Of a DNA stretch of 64,000 bases, positions 37,156-45,014 are shown one piece after another (the stretch's first letter is position 1; each line of letters starts with the position of its first letter). The translations under genes and the position numbers were made by a program. The notes beneath the pieces are model-generated. The model was not told the origin of the DNA, searched no databases, and worked only from the letters and a program-made list of their open reading frames with translations. Source of the stretch: Planctomycetota bacterium (GTDB taxonomy: Bacteria; Planctomycetota; Planctomycetia; Pirellulales; Pirellulaceae); contig CAUJHS010000080.1 of assembly GCA_963204915.1 (NCBI GenBank), forward strand, positions 1-64,000, read 5' to 3'.

Positions 37156-38826
37156 TTATTCGATAACGTGGCGGTCGGTGTCTTCGTCGTCCGCGTCGGG
37201 AGCGGTTGGAGCGATGACCGGCTCTTCTTCGACACAGAACCATCCCAGGCGGCCAATCAGCCGGCTGAGAATCATCACGGCGCCGCTGGAAAACACTCCT
37301 ACGGCGATGGCGGCGAACGCGCTGGACCAGCCCGCAGCGAGCATCGTCAGCCCAATACCCGCCGCCGCAATTCCAACCACAAGCGCGGCGACGGCGTAGA
37401 ACGTGAGCCACGAGAGCGGCCAGCGTGCGATCCCTTTCAGTACGCCGGGAGTGAGCACCGAAAACGGCGAACCGCCATCGAGTTGCGAAAGCAAAATGAT
37501 GGGAAACAGCGTCAGGAAGGTGAGGGTGGGCACGATCCAGCGCAACGCACCCCAGTCGTTGACCAACGACATCGCCACAAACCCCGGAGCGACGCTAAAC
37601 CCCGCCGCGTTGATTACGTAAAAGGCCTGCCCCACCCAGTCCAGAAAAATAAAGTCGGGCCAATCGTCAACTCGTTCGCTGCCCGATGCGGTGTCTTGCA
37701 CAATCGCCAGTGCGATGACCGACTCAAACATGACCAGCAGTAACGCCGCTGTTGATGCCATGACGGCGAACAGCAAACTGTAAAACAGGTCGCCGCCGCC
37801 GCGCATTCCCGCTGCAACCGCACTGGACGCAAAGAAATAAACGATGGCCGTGCCCAGCGCTAACCCCACCCAACGCGGCCAGGTCGAGGCATGGAACATG
37901 AAGCCCACCACGCCCTTGGTAAAGGGATGGGGCGGCATGATCCACTCGTCGTCTTCGTCCGGCGGCGACGTTTTGGCGGCTTCTCCCTGGCTTTCACGCT
38001 GGGCTTGGGCCGCAATCTCCCAGCCGACCGGGAGTTGCTCTTCGAGCGGCGCCAAGTCGCGGTCGCGCGATCGCTTCGGATCGGCGGCGCGGTTTTTGTC
38101 TGCTTTGGCCTTCTTGTCGGCAACAGGCTTATCACCACGCGGACGTTGGGCGGGACGCGGCGCCGACTCCTCCGCCAACGTGTAGTCGTCGTCCGCAGGG
38201 GACGCGCTGGGGGGAATGCGCGCGGGACGCAGCGGCGACGGCTCGTCCTCGCTGAGGCGGTATTCGTCGTCGCCGTTGTGACTGACCGGCTCCGGCGATG
38301 GCGTTACGGCCGGCTTCCGCGGAGTCGTCGTACGCGGCGAACGTGCGGCCGGCTCCTCCTCCAGGCGATATTCGTCATCGCCCGAGTCGTCCAAAACAAG
38401 CCCTGACGACTTTCCCGCCGGGAGCGTCGGCTTCTTGTGTTTCTCGCCCCCCACGGTCACGGGAGAAAAGCAGTTGGGGCACATAATGGCGTGGCCCAAT
38501 TCTTCCTCTGCGGCGCGCATCATCGTATGGCATACAGGGCATGCGAAGGCGATAGAGCGCGCCTGAACCACGTTCAACTCCAGCGGAGTTGCGTTCGGTT
38601 TTTGCGCTGGCGTCGAGTTGGACTCTGAGTTGGGCGACGCGCCGGGCTTGCGACTCTTCCCCCGACCCTTGCTGGGCGATTGAAGTTCGCTCACCGTAGG
38701 AACCACAATCACCGCAGGGCATTCAGAGCAGCGAATTTCCGTGCCCGCCTGCGCAGGCAGAACCTTTTGCGCCGCGCCGCATTCAGGGCAAGGAAATCGC
38801 AGGTAAAAGCCACGCGGAGTGGACAC
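37156..38826 (-). CDS. zinc-ribbon membrane protein with three DDEYRL motifs
   Basis: A 556-residue protein with a GTG start. Two treble-clef-like zinc ribbons lie at about 13-35 (CPECGAAQ...CSEC) and 95-118 (CPVCHTMM...CPNC). An acidic linker carries three short repeats (DDEYRLEEE, DDEYRLSED, DDDYTLAEE). A charged Lys/Arg-rich segment follows, then a membrane domain of about six helices (about 310-540) and an acidic tail. The zinc ribbons should be cytoplasmic. No enzyme motif was seen. It may be a membrane-bound adaptor or stress protein, but I do not recognise a characterised family. Confidence 0.78.
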   Translation of the reverse strand: MSTPRGFYLRFPCPECGAAQKVLPAQAGTEIRCSECPAVIVVPTVSELQSPSKGRGKSRKPGASPNSESNSTPAQKPNATPLELNVVQARSIAFACPVCHTMMRAAEEELGHAIMCPNCFSPVTVGGEKHKKPTLPAGKSSGLVLDDSGDDEYRLEEEPAARSPRTTTPRKPAVTPSPEPVSHNGDDEYRLSEDEPSPLRPARIPPSASPADDDYTLAEESAPRPAQRPRGDKPVADKKAKADKNRAADPKRSRDRDLAPLEEQLPVGWEIAAQAQRESQGEAAKTSPPDEDDEWIMPPHPFTKGVVGFMFHASTWPRWVGLALGTAIVYFFASSAVAAGMRGGGDLFYSLLFAVMASTAALLLVMFESVIALAIVQDTASGSERVDDWPDFIFLDWVGQAFYVINAAGFSVAPGFVAMSLVNDWGALRWIVPTLTFLTLFPIILLSQLDGGSPFSVLTPGVLKGIARWPLSWLTFYAVAALVVGIAAAGIGLTMLAAGWSSAFAAIAVGVFSSGAVMILSRLIGRLGWFCVEEEPVIAPTAPDADDEDTDRHVIE

Positions 38827-39139
38827 GCGTCATAGGCCTCGTTGAACTGTCCGCAAGAAACGATTCGAATCGTCCGGCACGGTCGCACGCCTTGGAGCGC
38901 GCCGGAACGAAAGAAAGGGACCGGACCTCCGATCCTCTTCTCACAAACTACATGTTCCCTTCCTTTAGCGGAAGTGCTCTGTCCCATAAAGCAGGGTCAT
39001 GTCCTTCGTCCACTGCCTGATAACATCTTACACACAGAGTCCGGTTCGCCGCAAACGTTGAGCCTGGGGAATGTGGCGACTTTTCCGCAGCGACGCCCCG
39101 CCCGATCGGACGACGCGGCAGCACCCCCGCCGCGGCGGC
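38827..39139. other. intergenic region, no feature recognised
   Basis: About 310 bases between the zinc-ribbon gene and the end of the YjbQ gene. A GC-rich palindrome CCGCCGCGGCGG (39127-39138) lies next to the YjbQ stop. No promoter pair, RNA gene or further ORF was recognised. Confidence 0.35.
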
Positions 39140-39562
39140 TCATTCGCCGATGACTTTAACCAGTACGCGTTTTTCGCGGCGCCCGTCAAACTCGCCGTAG
39201 AAGATTTGCTCCCAGGGGCCAAAGTCGAGCTTTCCGGCGGTCACGGCCACCACCACTTCCCGGCCCATAATTTGCCGTTTGTGGTGGGCGTCGCCGTTGT
39301 CTTCGCCGGTGGCGTTGTGCTGGTAACGCTGCGGCGAGGGATCAAACGGCGCAAGTTTCTCGAGCCAGCGTTTGAAATCGTCGTGCAAACCCGGCTCGTC
39401 GTCGTTAATAAACACCGAAGCCGTGATATGCATCGCATTGCATAGTAACAAGCCTTCGCGAATCCGGCTGCGATGTACAATGGCTTCGACTTGCGACGTG
39501 ATGTTGACGAACTCCATGCGCGCCGCGGTGCAGAACGTGAGATACTCGGTATGCGATTTCAT
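39140..39562 (-). CDS. yjbQ: YjbQ/UPF0047-family protein
   Basis: A 140-residue cytoplasmic protein of the YjbQ (UPF0047) family. Members have weak thiamine-phosphate synthase activity, but the physiological role is uncertain. The family landmarks are [18 protein letters not shown] (41-58) and [20 protein letters not shown] (81-100), then [19 protein letters not shown] near the C-terminus. The ATG at 39562 has a GGAGAG site upstream; the open extension of 14 codons is not like the family. Length is typical and the protein looks intact. Confidence 0.93.
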   Translation of the reverse strand: MKSHTEYLTFCTAARMEFVNITSQVEAIVHRSRIREGLLLCNAMHITASVFINDDEPGLHDDFKRWLEKLAPFDPSPQRYQHNATGEDNGDAHHKRQIMGREVVVAVTAGKLDFGPWEQIFYGEFDGRREKRVLVKVIGE

Positions 39563-39678
39563 GGCCCGCTCTCCATGTCGCCGTGAACCAAACACCGGAC
39601 GCATTCTAGACCTTGCGCATTCCAGGAGCCAGATGCCGCGCGCCGCGGGGCTCTTGGTTCGTTTCGCACGTACGACGA

Positions 39679-40533
39679 TTACTCCGGTGCGGCGCCGCTC
39701 CCTTCTCCGCGGACTTCCTGGCTGCGGCCGTTTTGGCGCTGCGACAACTCCTCTACGGCCGCACGCAGCAACGCGATCTCCCGATGCAGCGATTGAAACT
39801 GTTCATCTTCGGGCGCCGCAATTAACCAGGCCGCCAGAAATGCCGAGAAGGCGCCGAAGAGCCCGACGCCGGAACACATCAGTATCACGGCCACGACGCG
39901 ACCTTCGGACGTGACCGGGTAACGGTCGCCGTAGCCGACGGTGGTCATGGTCGTCACCGACCACCAGATCGCGTCCTCCGGGGTTTTAATGTTCGATTCC
40001 GCCGTCGACTCAAACTGGAGCACGGCGATACTGCAAAACACGATCAACAAAATCGCGGTCAAACTGACGGCTAGAAAGCTGTTCTCTGCGCGATGCTTCA
40101 AGATGGCGCTGGTCAGCAGTTTGGCGGCGCGCAAGCCGCGCAGCACGCGAAACACACGGGCGATGCGTGCGAGCCGCCCCCACCGCGCGGCGTCAAGCAT
40201 GGGAATCGAGGAAACCAGGTCTAGCCAACCCCAGGTGGTTAGGTAACGCCACCGATTCTCCGCCCGCCAAAGCGAAAACACAAAGTCGGCGAAGAAAATG
40301 GCGCACACGCCATAATCGGCATATTCGAGAATTGACTTCGTGCCCGGCTCAATGCGCGCTGTCACCTGAATGGCCAGCGAGGCCAAGGCGAAAATGCACA
40401 ACGCAAGCATGAATAGCTGATAACTCGCCGACGATGAGGCGGTTCGCTGCATCAGAAAATCGTTCAAGTTGGAGCGAGCAATCGCCAGGCGCGTAGGACT
40501 CCAGCGTGGCGAATTCAAGATAACGCGGGCCAA
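39679..40533 (-). CDS. voltage-gated-type potassium channel protein
   Basis: A 284-residue six-helix ion channel. S1 to S3 lie at about 40-130. S4 carries regular arginines ([22 protein letters not shown]), so voltage sensing is plausible. The pore helix and selectivity filter are [17 protein letters not shown], with the K+-type TVGYGD. A last membrane helix is followed by a short helical tail with coiled-coil character ([19 protein letters not shown]). The start is uncertain: the frame opens at a TTG at 40533, while the first ATG is at 40452 (MQRTASS). Neither has a good ribosome binding site. Confidence 0.88.
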   Translation of the reverse strand: MARVILNSPRWSPTRLAIARSNLNDFLMQRTASSSASYQLFMLALCIFALASLAIQVTARIEPGTKSILEYADYGVCAIFFADFVFSLWRAENRWRYLTTWGWLDLVSSIPMLDAARWGRLARIARVFRVLRGLRAAKLLTSAILKHRAENSFLAVSLTAILLIVFCSIAVLQFESTAESNIKTPEDAIWWSVTTMTTVGYGDRYPVTSEGRVVAVILMCSGVGLFGAFSAFLAAWLIAAPEDEQFQSLHREIALLRAAVEELSQRQNGRSQEVRGEGSGAAPE

Positions 40534-40559
40534 GTATAGAATAATTGCTCGCCGTCACG

Positions 40560-40742
40560 CTACGAACCAACGGCCCAGCGGTTCGTAACTAGCAACGACG
40601 GCAGGCCCTTTTCTTGAACCGATTTCTCCTTGAACCACTTTCGTAGCACGTCAGACGCTTCCGGTGCGAACACGGCCAAACAGGAATGATGCGGTAAGTC
40701 AGGCGATGGGGTTCGAATTGCTGCTTGAAGATCGAACTTCAA
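40560..40742 (-). pseudogene. possible gene remnant (integrase-like C-terminal fragment)
   Basis: A 60-codon frame whose product contains ASDVLRKWFKEKSVQEKG then LPSLLVTNRWAVGS. This resembles the weakly conserved segment between the catalytic Arg and the C-terminal boxes of tyrosine recombinases, but no catalytic residues are present. It may be a decayed remnant or a chance frame. A perfect 8-base inverted repeat (TACGAACC/GGTTCGTA) lies at 40561-40587 inside it. Confidence 0.2.
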
Positions 40743-40745
40743 GGT

Positions 40746-41153
40746 CTATTCGTTTCCCATGCGGCGGCTGTCGACGTTTTCGCGCGTCGCGACTTCCTCC
40801 ACAATGGCGTTCACGTCGTCAATGGACACGGGTTTGAGAAGGTGGTAGTCGAATCCCGCCTGCTTGCAGCGTTCGCGATCTTCCGGTTGACCAAAACCCG
40901 TGACCGCCACCAGCACCGCATGACATAAAACGGCGTGTTCGCGCAGGCGCCGCGCCACCTGGTAACCGTTCAGACCCGGCAAACCAATATCAAGCAAGAC
41001 CAATTGCGGAAGGAAAGCCGCCGCGGACTCCAACGCCTGGTTGCCGCAATGCGCAATTTGCACGTGGTGCCGTTGCGACTGCAGCAACATAGCCAGCATT
41101 TGTGCGGCGTCGATGTTGTCATCGACTATTAATATGCGCAACAGTGCGTTCAT
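40746..41153 (-). CDS. single-domain response regulator (receiver only)
   Basis: A 135-residue CheY-like receiver protein without an output domain. The acidic pocket is Asp11-Asp12 in LIVDDN, the phosphoacceptor is Asp55 in LVLLDIGLPGLNG, and the switch residues are Thr85 (VAVTG) and Lys107 (LLKPVS). The ATG at 41153 has a perfect AAGGAG site; the open extension is rejected. Its histidine kinase is not in this window. The 16-residue charged tail is not a DNA-binding domain. Confidence 0.93.
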   Translation of the reverse strand: MNALLRILIVDDNIDAAQMLAMLLQSQRHHVQIAHCGNQALESAAAFLPQLVLLDIGLPGLNGYQVARRLREHAVLCHAVLVAVTGFGQPEDRERCKQAGFDYHLLKPVSIDDVNAIVEEVATRENVDSRRMGNE

Positions 41154-41262
41154 GGTTGCTCCTTCAACAGAGGGGGCCGACGCACACCGTGCGAAAGCCG
41201 CCCTGATTTGAATGAACACCTAAGTTATGCAAGTTGTGTGCCAGCCCATAAAACGCCGTTTT

Positions 41263-43794
41263 TTACGGAGAAAACGCGTGGGGATCTTCCGGCCAGGCGT
41301 GTTTGGGGTAACGTCCCCGCAGGTCTTTACGCACTTGCGGATAGGTATTGCGCCAGAAGCTCGCTAGGTCGTCCGTCACCTGTTGGACGCGATAATTCGG
41401 CGCCAGAATGTGCAACAGCACCGGAACCCGCCCTCGCGCAATGCGCGGCGTTTCTTTCCACCCGAACAACTCTTGCACGCGCGCCGCGAGCACCGGCGGT
41501 TTGCCGGGCTGATACTCCAGCGCGGCCTGCCGACCTTGGGGCAGCGCGAGCCGCGCCGGCGCTTCGCGTTCGACCGTTTGGAGTTGCTCCCACGTAAACA
41601 GCGCTTGCAAACTGGCCAGCCAGGGAGCGCGGCGCACCTCGTCCAGCGACCGCCGCCCGAAGCACAAGGGAAGCAACAATTCGCACAGCGCGGCGTCGTC
41701 CAGGTGAGGCAAGTTCAGCTCGGGCGCCCAGCTTTGCAAACACCGCACCCGATGCACCAAGCCAGCCGCCTCGCCCTCATCCCAAGGAAACGCCCGATCC
41801 AAACGCTCGGCCGCATGACGCGCCAGCACGGCGGCCGTGGCGTCGTCCTTCGGCAGCGCGGCAGGCGATTCCTCCAAAACGAGATCTTGCCACAGGACGC
41901 GCCGCCGCGCCGTCAGCCGCTCTTGGTCGAGGTCGAACTCGACGCACGTTTCCTCGTGCAAGAATGCTTCGGGCAGCCAGGCTTGCTCCACGGCCGACGC
42001 GATGCGCACCAGCGCTTCGGCGCCGGCGTCCTGCACGTCGACGCATACAAAGAACTCGTCGTCTTGCACGGCGCTTTCGGGCGCCAGCCGAACGCCGCGA
42101 CCGCCCACCATGACGCCACGAGGCGAATGCGGCTCGCGCCGGCGCGCCACCCGATCGGGAAACGCCGCCAGCACGGCCCGCAAAAACGCTTCGTCGGCAT
42201 CCGACGCGGCCAGTGAATCTTCTTGTTTGACGTTGTAAATTTCACGTCGCACTTCACGCAGCAACTGATCGCGCACGCGCAACACGCCCCGTGCGGCGGC
42301 GCGGTGCAGTTCGGCGCCGCGGCCGTGTTGTTCAAAGTCCTCCAACGCGCGAATGCGGTCGAGCCAGTCCGAACGGGAAACATGGGTCGCGCGGCGCGGC
42401 TTGCCCGAGGGTCCGCCCTGCGGCGATCGTTCGCGCTGGAACGGATCGCGCTCCGAAAGCAACGCCGCCGCCAGCGCGGTGCGTTCGGCCACGTTCCGCT
42501 GGACGCCTTCAATCAACAACCGGCCGAGACGCGGCGACAGCGGCAGTCGCGCCAGGCGGCGGCCCAATTCGGTCGCGCCGTGTTCATTCACGGCGCCAAG
42601 CAGCCGGAGCAGCGTCGTAGCGCGCTCCACCGCGTCGGACCGCGGCGGCTCGAACCACGGGAAACGCATCACGTCGGGCTCGTCCCAACATTGCAGCTTA
42701 AGCACCGGTCCGGCTAAGTCGAGCCGCCGCACTTCGGGCTCCTCGAATTCGGGTCGCGTGCGGTCCAGCGCCGCGGGCCACATCCGCAAACAGACGCCGG
42801 GCTGCGTTCGGCCGGCGCGTCCCGCACGCTGCTGCGCCGCGGCGCGCGAAATGGGCCGCAACTCCAGGCGGTCGAGTCCCACGGCGGGATCATAGCACAG
42901 CATCTTGGCCGTGCCGGTGTCGACCACTCCGGTAACGCCTTCAATCGTGACCGACGTTTCCGCGACGTTCGTCGCCAGAACGACTTTTCGCCGGTCCAAG
43001 GGCTGCAAAACCGCGTCTTGCTGCTCGGGCGGCAAATCGCCGTACAACGGCAGCACCGCCAAGTCCTGACGCTGGGCCAGGTCCTCTAATTGCTGCGCTG
43101 CGTGGCGAATCTCGCGCACGCCGGGCAGAAACGCCAGAACGTCGCCCTCGGTTTTCGAAAGCAGGCGCCGTACTCCCTCGGCCGCTAACTCGGCCGGAGA
43201 GCGGCGCTCCCAGCTTTCTACATACTCCATGGCGATGGGGAACAGCCGCCCTTCGCATTCGACTTGCGGACAATCGTTCAAATACGCGGCAATCGGGGCG
43301 GCGGCCAACGTGGCCGACATGACCACGATTTTCACCTCGGGCCGCACGGTCTCTTGCACGCGGCGCACCATGCCCAGCGCCAGGTCCGACTCCAGACTTC
43401 GTTCGTGAAACTCGTCGAAGATCACCACCGCCGCGTCTTCCAGAAACGGGTCGTCCAGCAGTTTGCGCAGCAGCACGCCTTCGGTCATAACGTGAATGCG
43501 CGTGGCGGGCCCAATCTTGCGTTCAAACCGCACTTGATAGCCGATGGTTTGCCCGGCCGCCTCATCGCGCTCGGCCGCCATACGGTAGGCCGTGGCGCGT
43601 GCCGCGAACCGCCGAGGCTGAAGCACGTACAAATGTCCGGCTTCGCCAAAGCCCGCATTCAACAACGCCGGAGGAACTCGCGTGGTTTTGCCGGCGCCGG
43701 CCGGCGCGCGCAACACCACCGAGCTGTGGGACCGCAGGGCCTCGATCAGAGCTGGCAAGACCGCGTCAATCGGTAAAATGGGACGTTCACTCAT
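41263..43794 (-). CDS. hrpB: ATP-dependent RNA helicase HrpB
   Basis: An 843-residue DEAH-box-type helicase close to the usual HrpB length. Walker A is PAGAGKTT (31-38), motif II is DEFH (127-130) in FDEFHERSLESDLAL, and motif III is MSATL. The helicase C block includes ATNVAETSVTIEGVTGVVDTG and QRAGRAGRTQPGVCLRMW. The C-terminal HrpB signature includes VQQVTDDLASFWRNTYPQVRKDLRGRYPKHAWPEDP. The ATG at 43794 has a GAAGAG site upstream; the 28-codon extension is rejected. The biological role of HrpB is not well defined. Confidence 0.95.
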   Translation of the reverse strand: MSERPILPIDAVLPALIEALRSHSSVVLRAPAGAGKTTRVPPALLNAGFGEAGHLYVLQPRRFAARATAYRMAAERDEAAGQTIGYQVRFERKIGPATRIHVMTEGVLLRKLLDDPFLEDAAVVIFDEFHERSLESDLALGMVRRVQETVRPEVKIVVMSATLAAAPIAAYLNDCPQVECEGRLFPIAMEYVESWERRSPAELAAEGVRRLLSKTEGDVLAFLPGVREIRHAAQQLEDLAQRQDLAVLPLYGDLPPEQQDAVLQPLDRRKVVLATNVAETSVTIEGVTGVVDTGTAKMLCYDPAVGLDRLELRPISRAAAQQRAGRAGRTQPGVCLRMWPAALDRTRPEFEEPEVRRLDLAGPVLKLQCWDEPDVMRFPWFEPPRSDAVERATTLLRLLGAVNEHGATELGRRLARLPLSPRLGRLLIEGVQRNVAERTALAAALLSERDPFQRERSPQGGPSGKPRRATHVSRSDWLDRIRALEDFEQHGRGAELHRAAARGVLRVRDQLLREVRREIYNVKQEDSLAASDADEAFLRAVLAAFPDRVARRREPHSPRGVMVGGRGVRLAPESAVQDDEFFVCVDVQDAGAEALVRIASAVEQAWLPEAFLHEETCVEFDLDQERLTARRRVLWQDLVLEESPAALPKDDATAAVLARHAAERLDRAFPWDEGEAAGLVHRVRCLQSWAPELNLPHLDDAALCELLLPLCFGRRSLDEVRRAPWLASLQALFTWEQLQTVEREAPARLALPQGRQAALEYQPGKPPVLAARVQELFGWKETPRIARGRVPVLLHILAPNYRVQQVTDDLASFWRNTYPQVRKDLRGRYPKHAWPEDPHAFSP

Positions 43795-43890
43795 CTCTTC
43801 AGCGTGCCGACCCGACGCCGTTCCGACAAGCCCGCCCGGACGCCGCTTGGTTTTGACGCTTGAGCGATGACGTACCAACCGCGGAGAGTT

Positions 43891-43918
43891 TTGCTCATTT
43901 TTCGTCGCGTGTTATACT
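43891..43918 (+). promoter_or_regulatory. putative sigma-70-type promoter of the SHD1 protein gene
   Basis: TTGCTC (43891-43896) and TATACT (43913-43918) are 16 bases apart and lie 43 bases before the ATG at 43962. The spacing fits a housekeeping promoter with a short leader. Confidence 0.5.
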
Positions 43919-43961
43919 CATTTCTCCTCGAACAAAAATTGGTCGTATAGGGATTCTGTTG

Positions 43962-44678
43962 ATGTACAACAATAAGTGGGCAGCGCGTTGGGCGTTCGCG
44001 GCGGGACTCATCTTGAGCACTGCGTGGATTGCACTGTCCGCCCAGGCGCAGCAAACACAAACGCCGCAAGCAACGGCAACGAAGCCCTCGTTCCAAGAAG
44101 CGGCCGCCCTGGCGAAAAAGACCGGGCGACCGTTGATCGTGTTCGGCTTGTCCGACACCTGTTCGCGCTGCCAGGCCGTGAAGCAGGGAATAACAACGTC
44201 ACCTGAATTTCAAGATCTTTTGGCGCAGTACGTGACGACGGAAATTCCCTTTGGCGGCGCCGAGTTCGGCAAGATCTTTCAAGAGATTGTGCGTCGCGAC
44301 AAGTCCATTCCTCGGGCGATCGGCGCGCCGTCGGTCTTTATCTTCACGTCGAAGGGAGAAACGGTGTACGCAGGGCCGAACCGGGAATCGGGAATTGCTC
44401 TGGACGAGGAATTTAAACAGCGCCTGCGGCAAGGAATCGAAAAGAACGGCAACGTCCCACGCCCAGACGGCGTGAGCAAGAGTCATGCGCCTGCGAATTC
44501 ATCGAAGCCTCGCACCTGGAAAAGCAAAGACGGCAAGTTCTCGGTCTTGGCGGCGCTCGTTTCCTTCGACGGCGCCACCGTGCAGCTCAAGAAAAGTGAC
44601 GGCAAGGCAATCTCCGTTCCCGTTACTGCGCTCTCCTCGGACGATGTGAACTTCCTGCAAGACCAATCCTCAAAGTAG
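43962..44678 (+). CDS. exported thioredoxin-like protein with C-terminal SHD1 domain
   Basis: A 238-residue exported protein. The ATG at 43962 follows an AGGGA site and opens a signal peptide (MYNNKWAARWAFAAGLILSTAW...LSAQA). Upstream in-frame codons are rejected. Residues about 43-165 form a thioredoxin-like fold with DTCSRC (65-70), a CxxC of unusual sequence CSRC. A Ser/Pro linker leads to residues about 183-235, RTWKSKDGKFSVLAALVSFDGATVQLKKSDGKAISVPVTALSSDD, a typical SHD1 (Sla1 homology 1) domain. In yeast Sla1 this domain binds NPFx(1,2)D peptides; in planctomycetes it is common but its ligand is unproven. The stop codon lies inside a 17-bp tandem duplication. A role in periplasmic disulfide or peptide recognition is inferred. 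Confidence 0.8.
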   Translation: MYNNKWAARWAFAAGLILSTAWIALSAQAQQTQTPQATATKPSFQEAAALAKKTGRPLIVFGLSDTCSRCQAVKQGITTSPEFQDLLAQYVTTEIPFGGAEFGKIFQEIVRRDKSIPRAIGAPSVFIFTSKGETVYAGPNRESGIALDEEFKQRLRQGIEKNGNVPRPDGVSKSHAPANSSKPRTWKSKDGKFSVLAALVSFDGATVQLKKSDGKAISVPVTALSSDDVNFLQDQSSK

Positions 44679-44701
44679 TTCGGCCCTCAAAGTAGTTCGG
44701 C
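44668..44701 (+). repeat. 17-bp perfect tandem duplication over a stop codon
   Basis: CCTCAAAGTAGTTCGGC occurs twice head to tail (44668-44684 and 44685-44701). The TAG stop of the SHD1 protein gene lies in the first copy, so protein sequence is unchanged. This suggests recent slippage. Confidence 0.9.
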
Positions 44702-45014
44702 AAGAAAGTCACACACTGGGCGGGGGGGCGAACGGCAATGCATTGCGAGGCGCCGGTGTTCCTTAGCGATGGTTCAACGCACGCCGTTGGCGATCGACTT
44801 CATCGCGGCGGGTGGGCGGCCCGTCGTTCCCCGCGCGTCGGCGTGCGCAGGGGCGATTCTTGCGGCTTTTTCACCCAGCGTCATGGGGGTTAGCCCGTCG
44901 GGAGAGGCGAATTTCGCTCTGCGTTTCGTCATCGGCGGTTTATACTAGAAGGACGTCACCGTTTGCCGCTCGTTTCGCCGCAACCAGACGGCGGAAACCT
45001 TTTCTCGGAATTGC
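44679..45014. other. intergenic region upstream of the DUF4175-like gene
   Basis: About 336 bases. It holds the second copy of the 17-bp duplication, a palindrome GCAATGCATTGC (44735-44746) and a TATACT hexamer (44941-44946) without a matching -35 box. No gene recognised. Confidence 0.35.

Noticed and set aside
40707-40720. GGGTTCGAATTG, like a tRNA T-loop
   Set aside because: The flanking bases do not form a T-stem, and no acceptor or anticodon stem is found.
41222-41262. T-rich segment with short stem after hrpB as a terminator
   Set aside because: The stem is only about four base pairs; too weak to support.
44735-44746. Palindrome GCAATGCATTGC
   Set aside because: Single 12-base palindrome with no second copy or context; likely chance.
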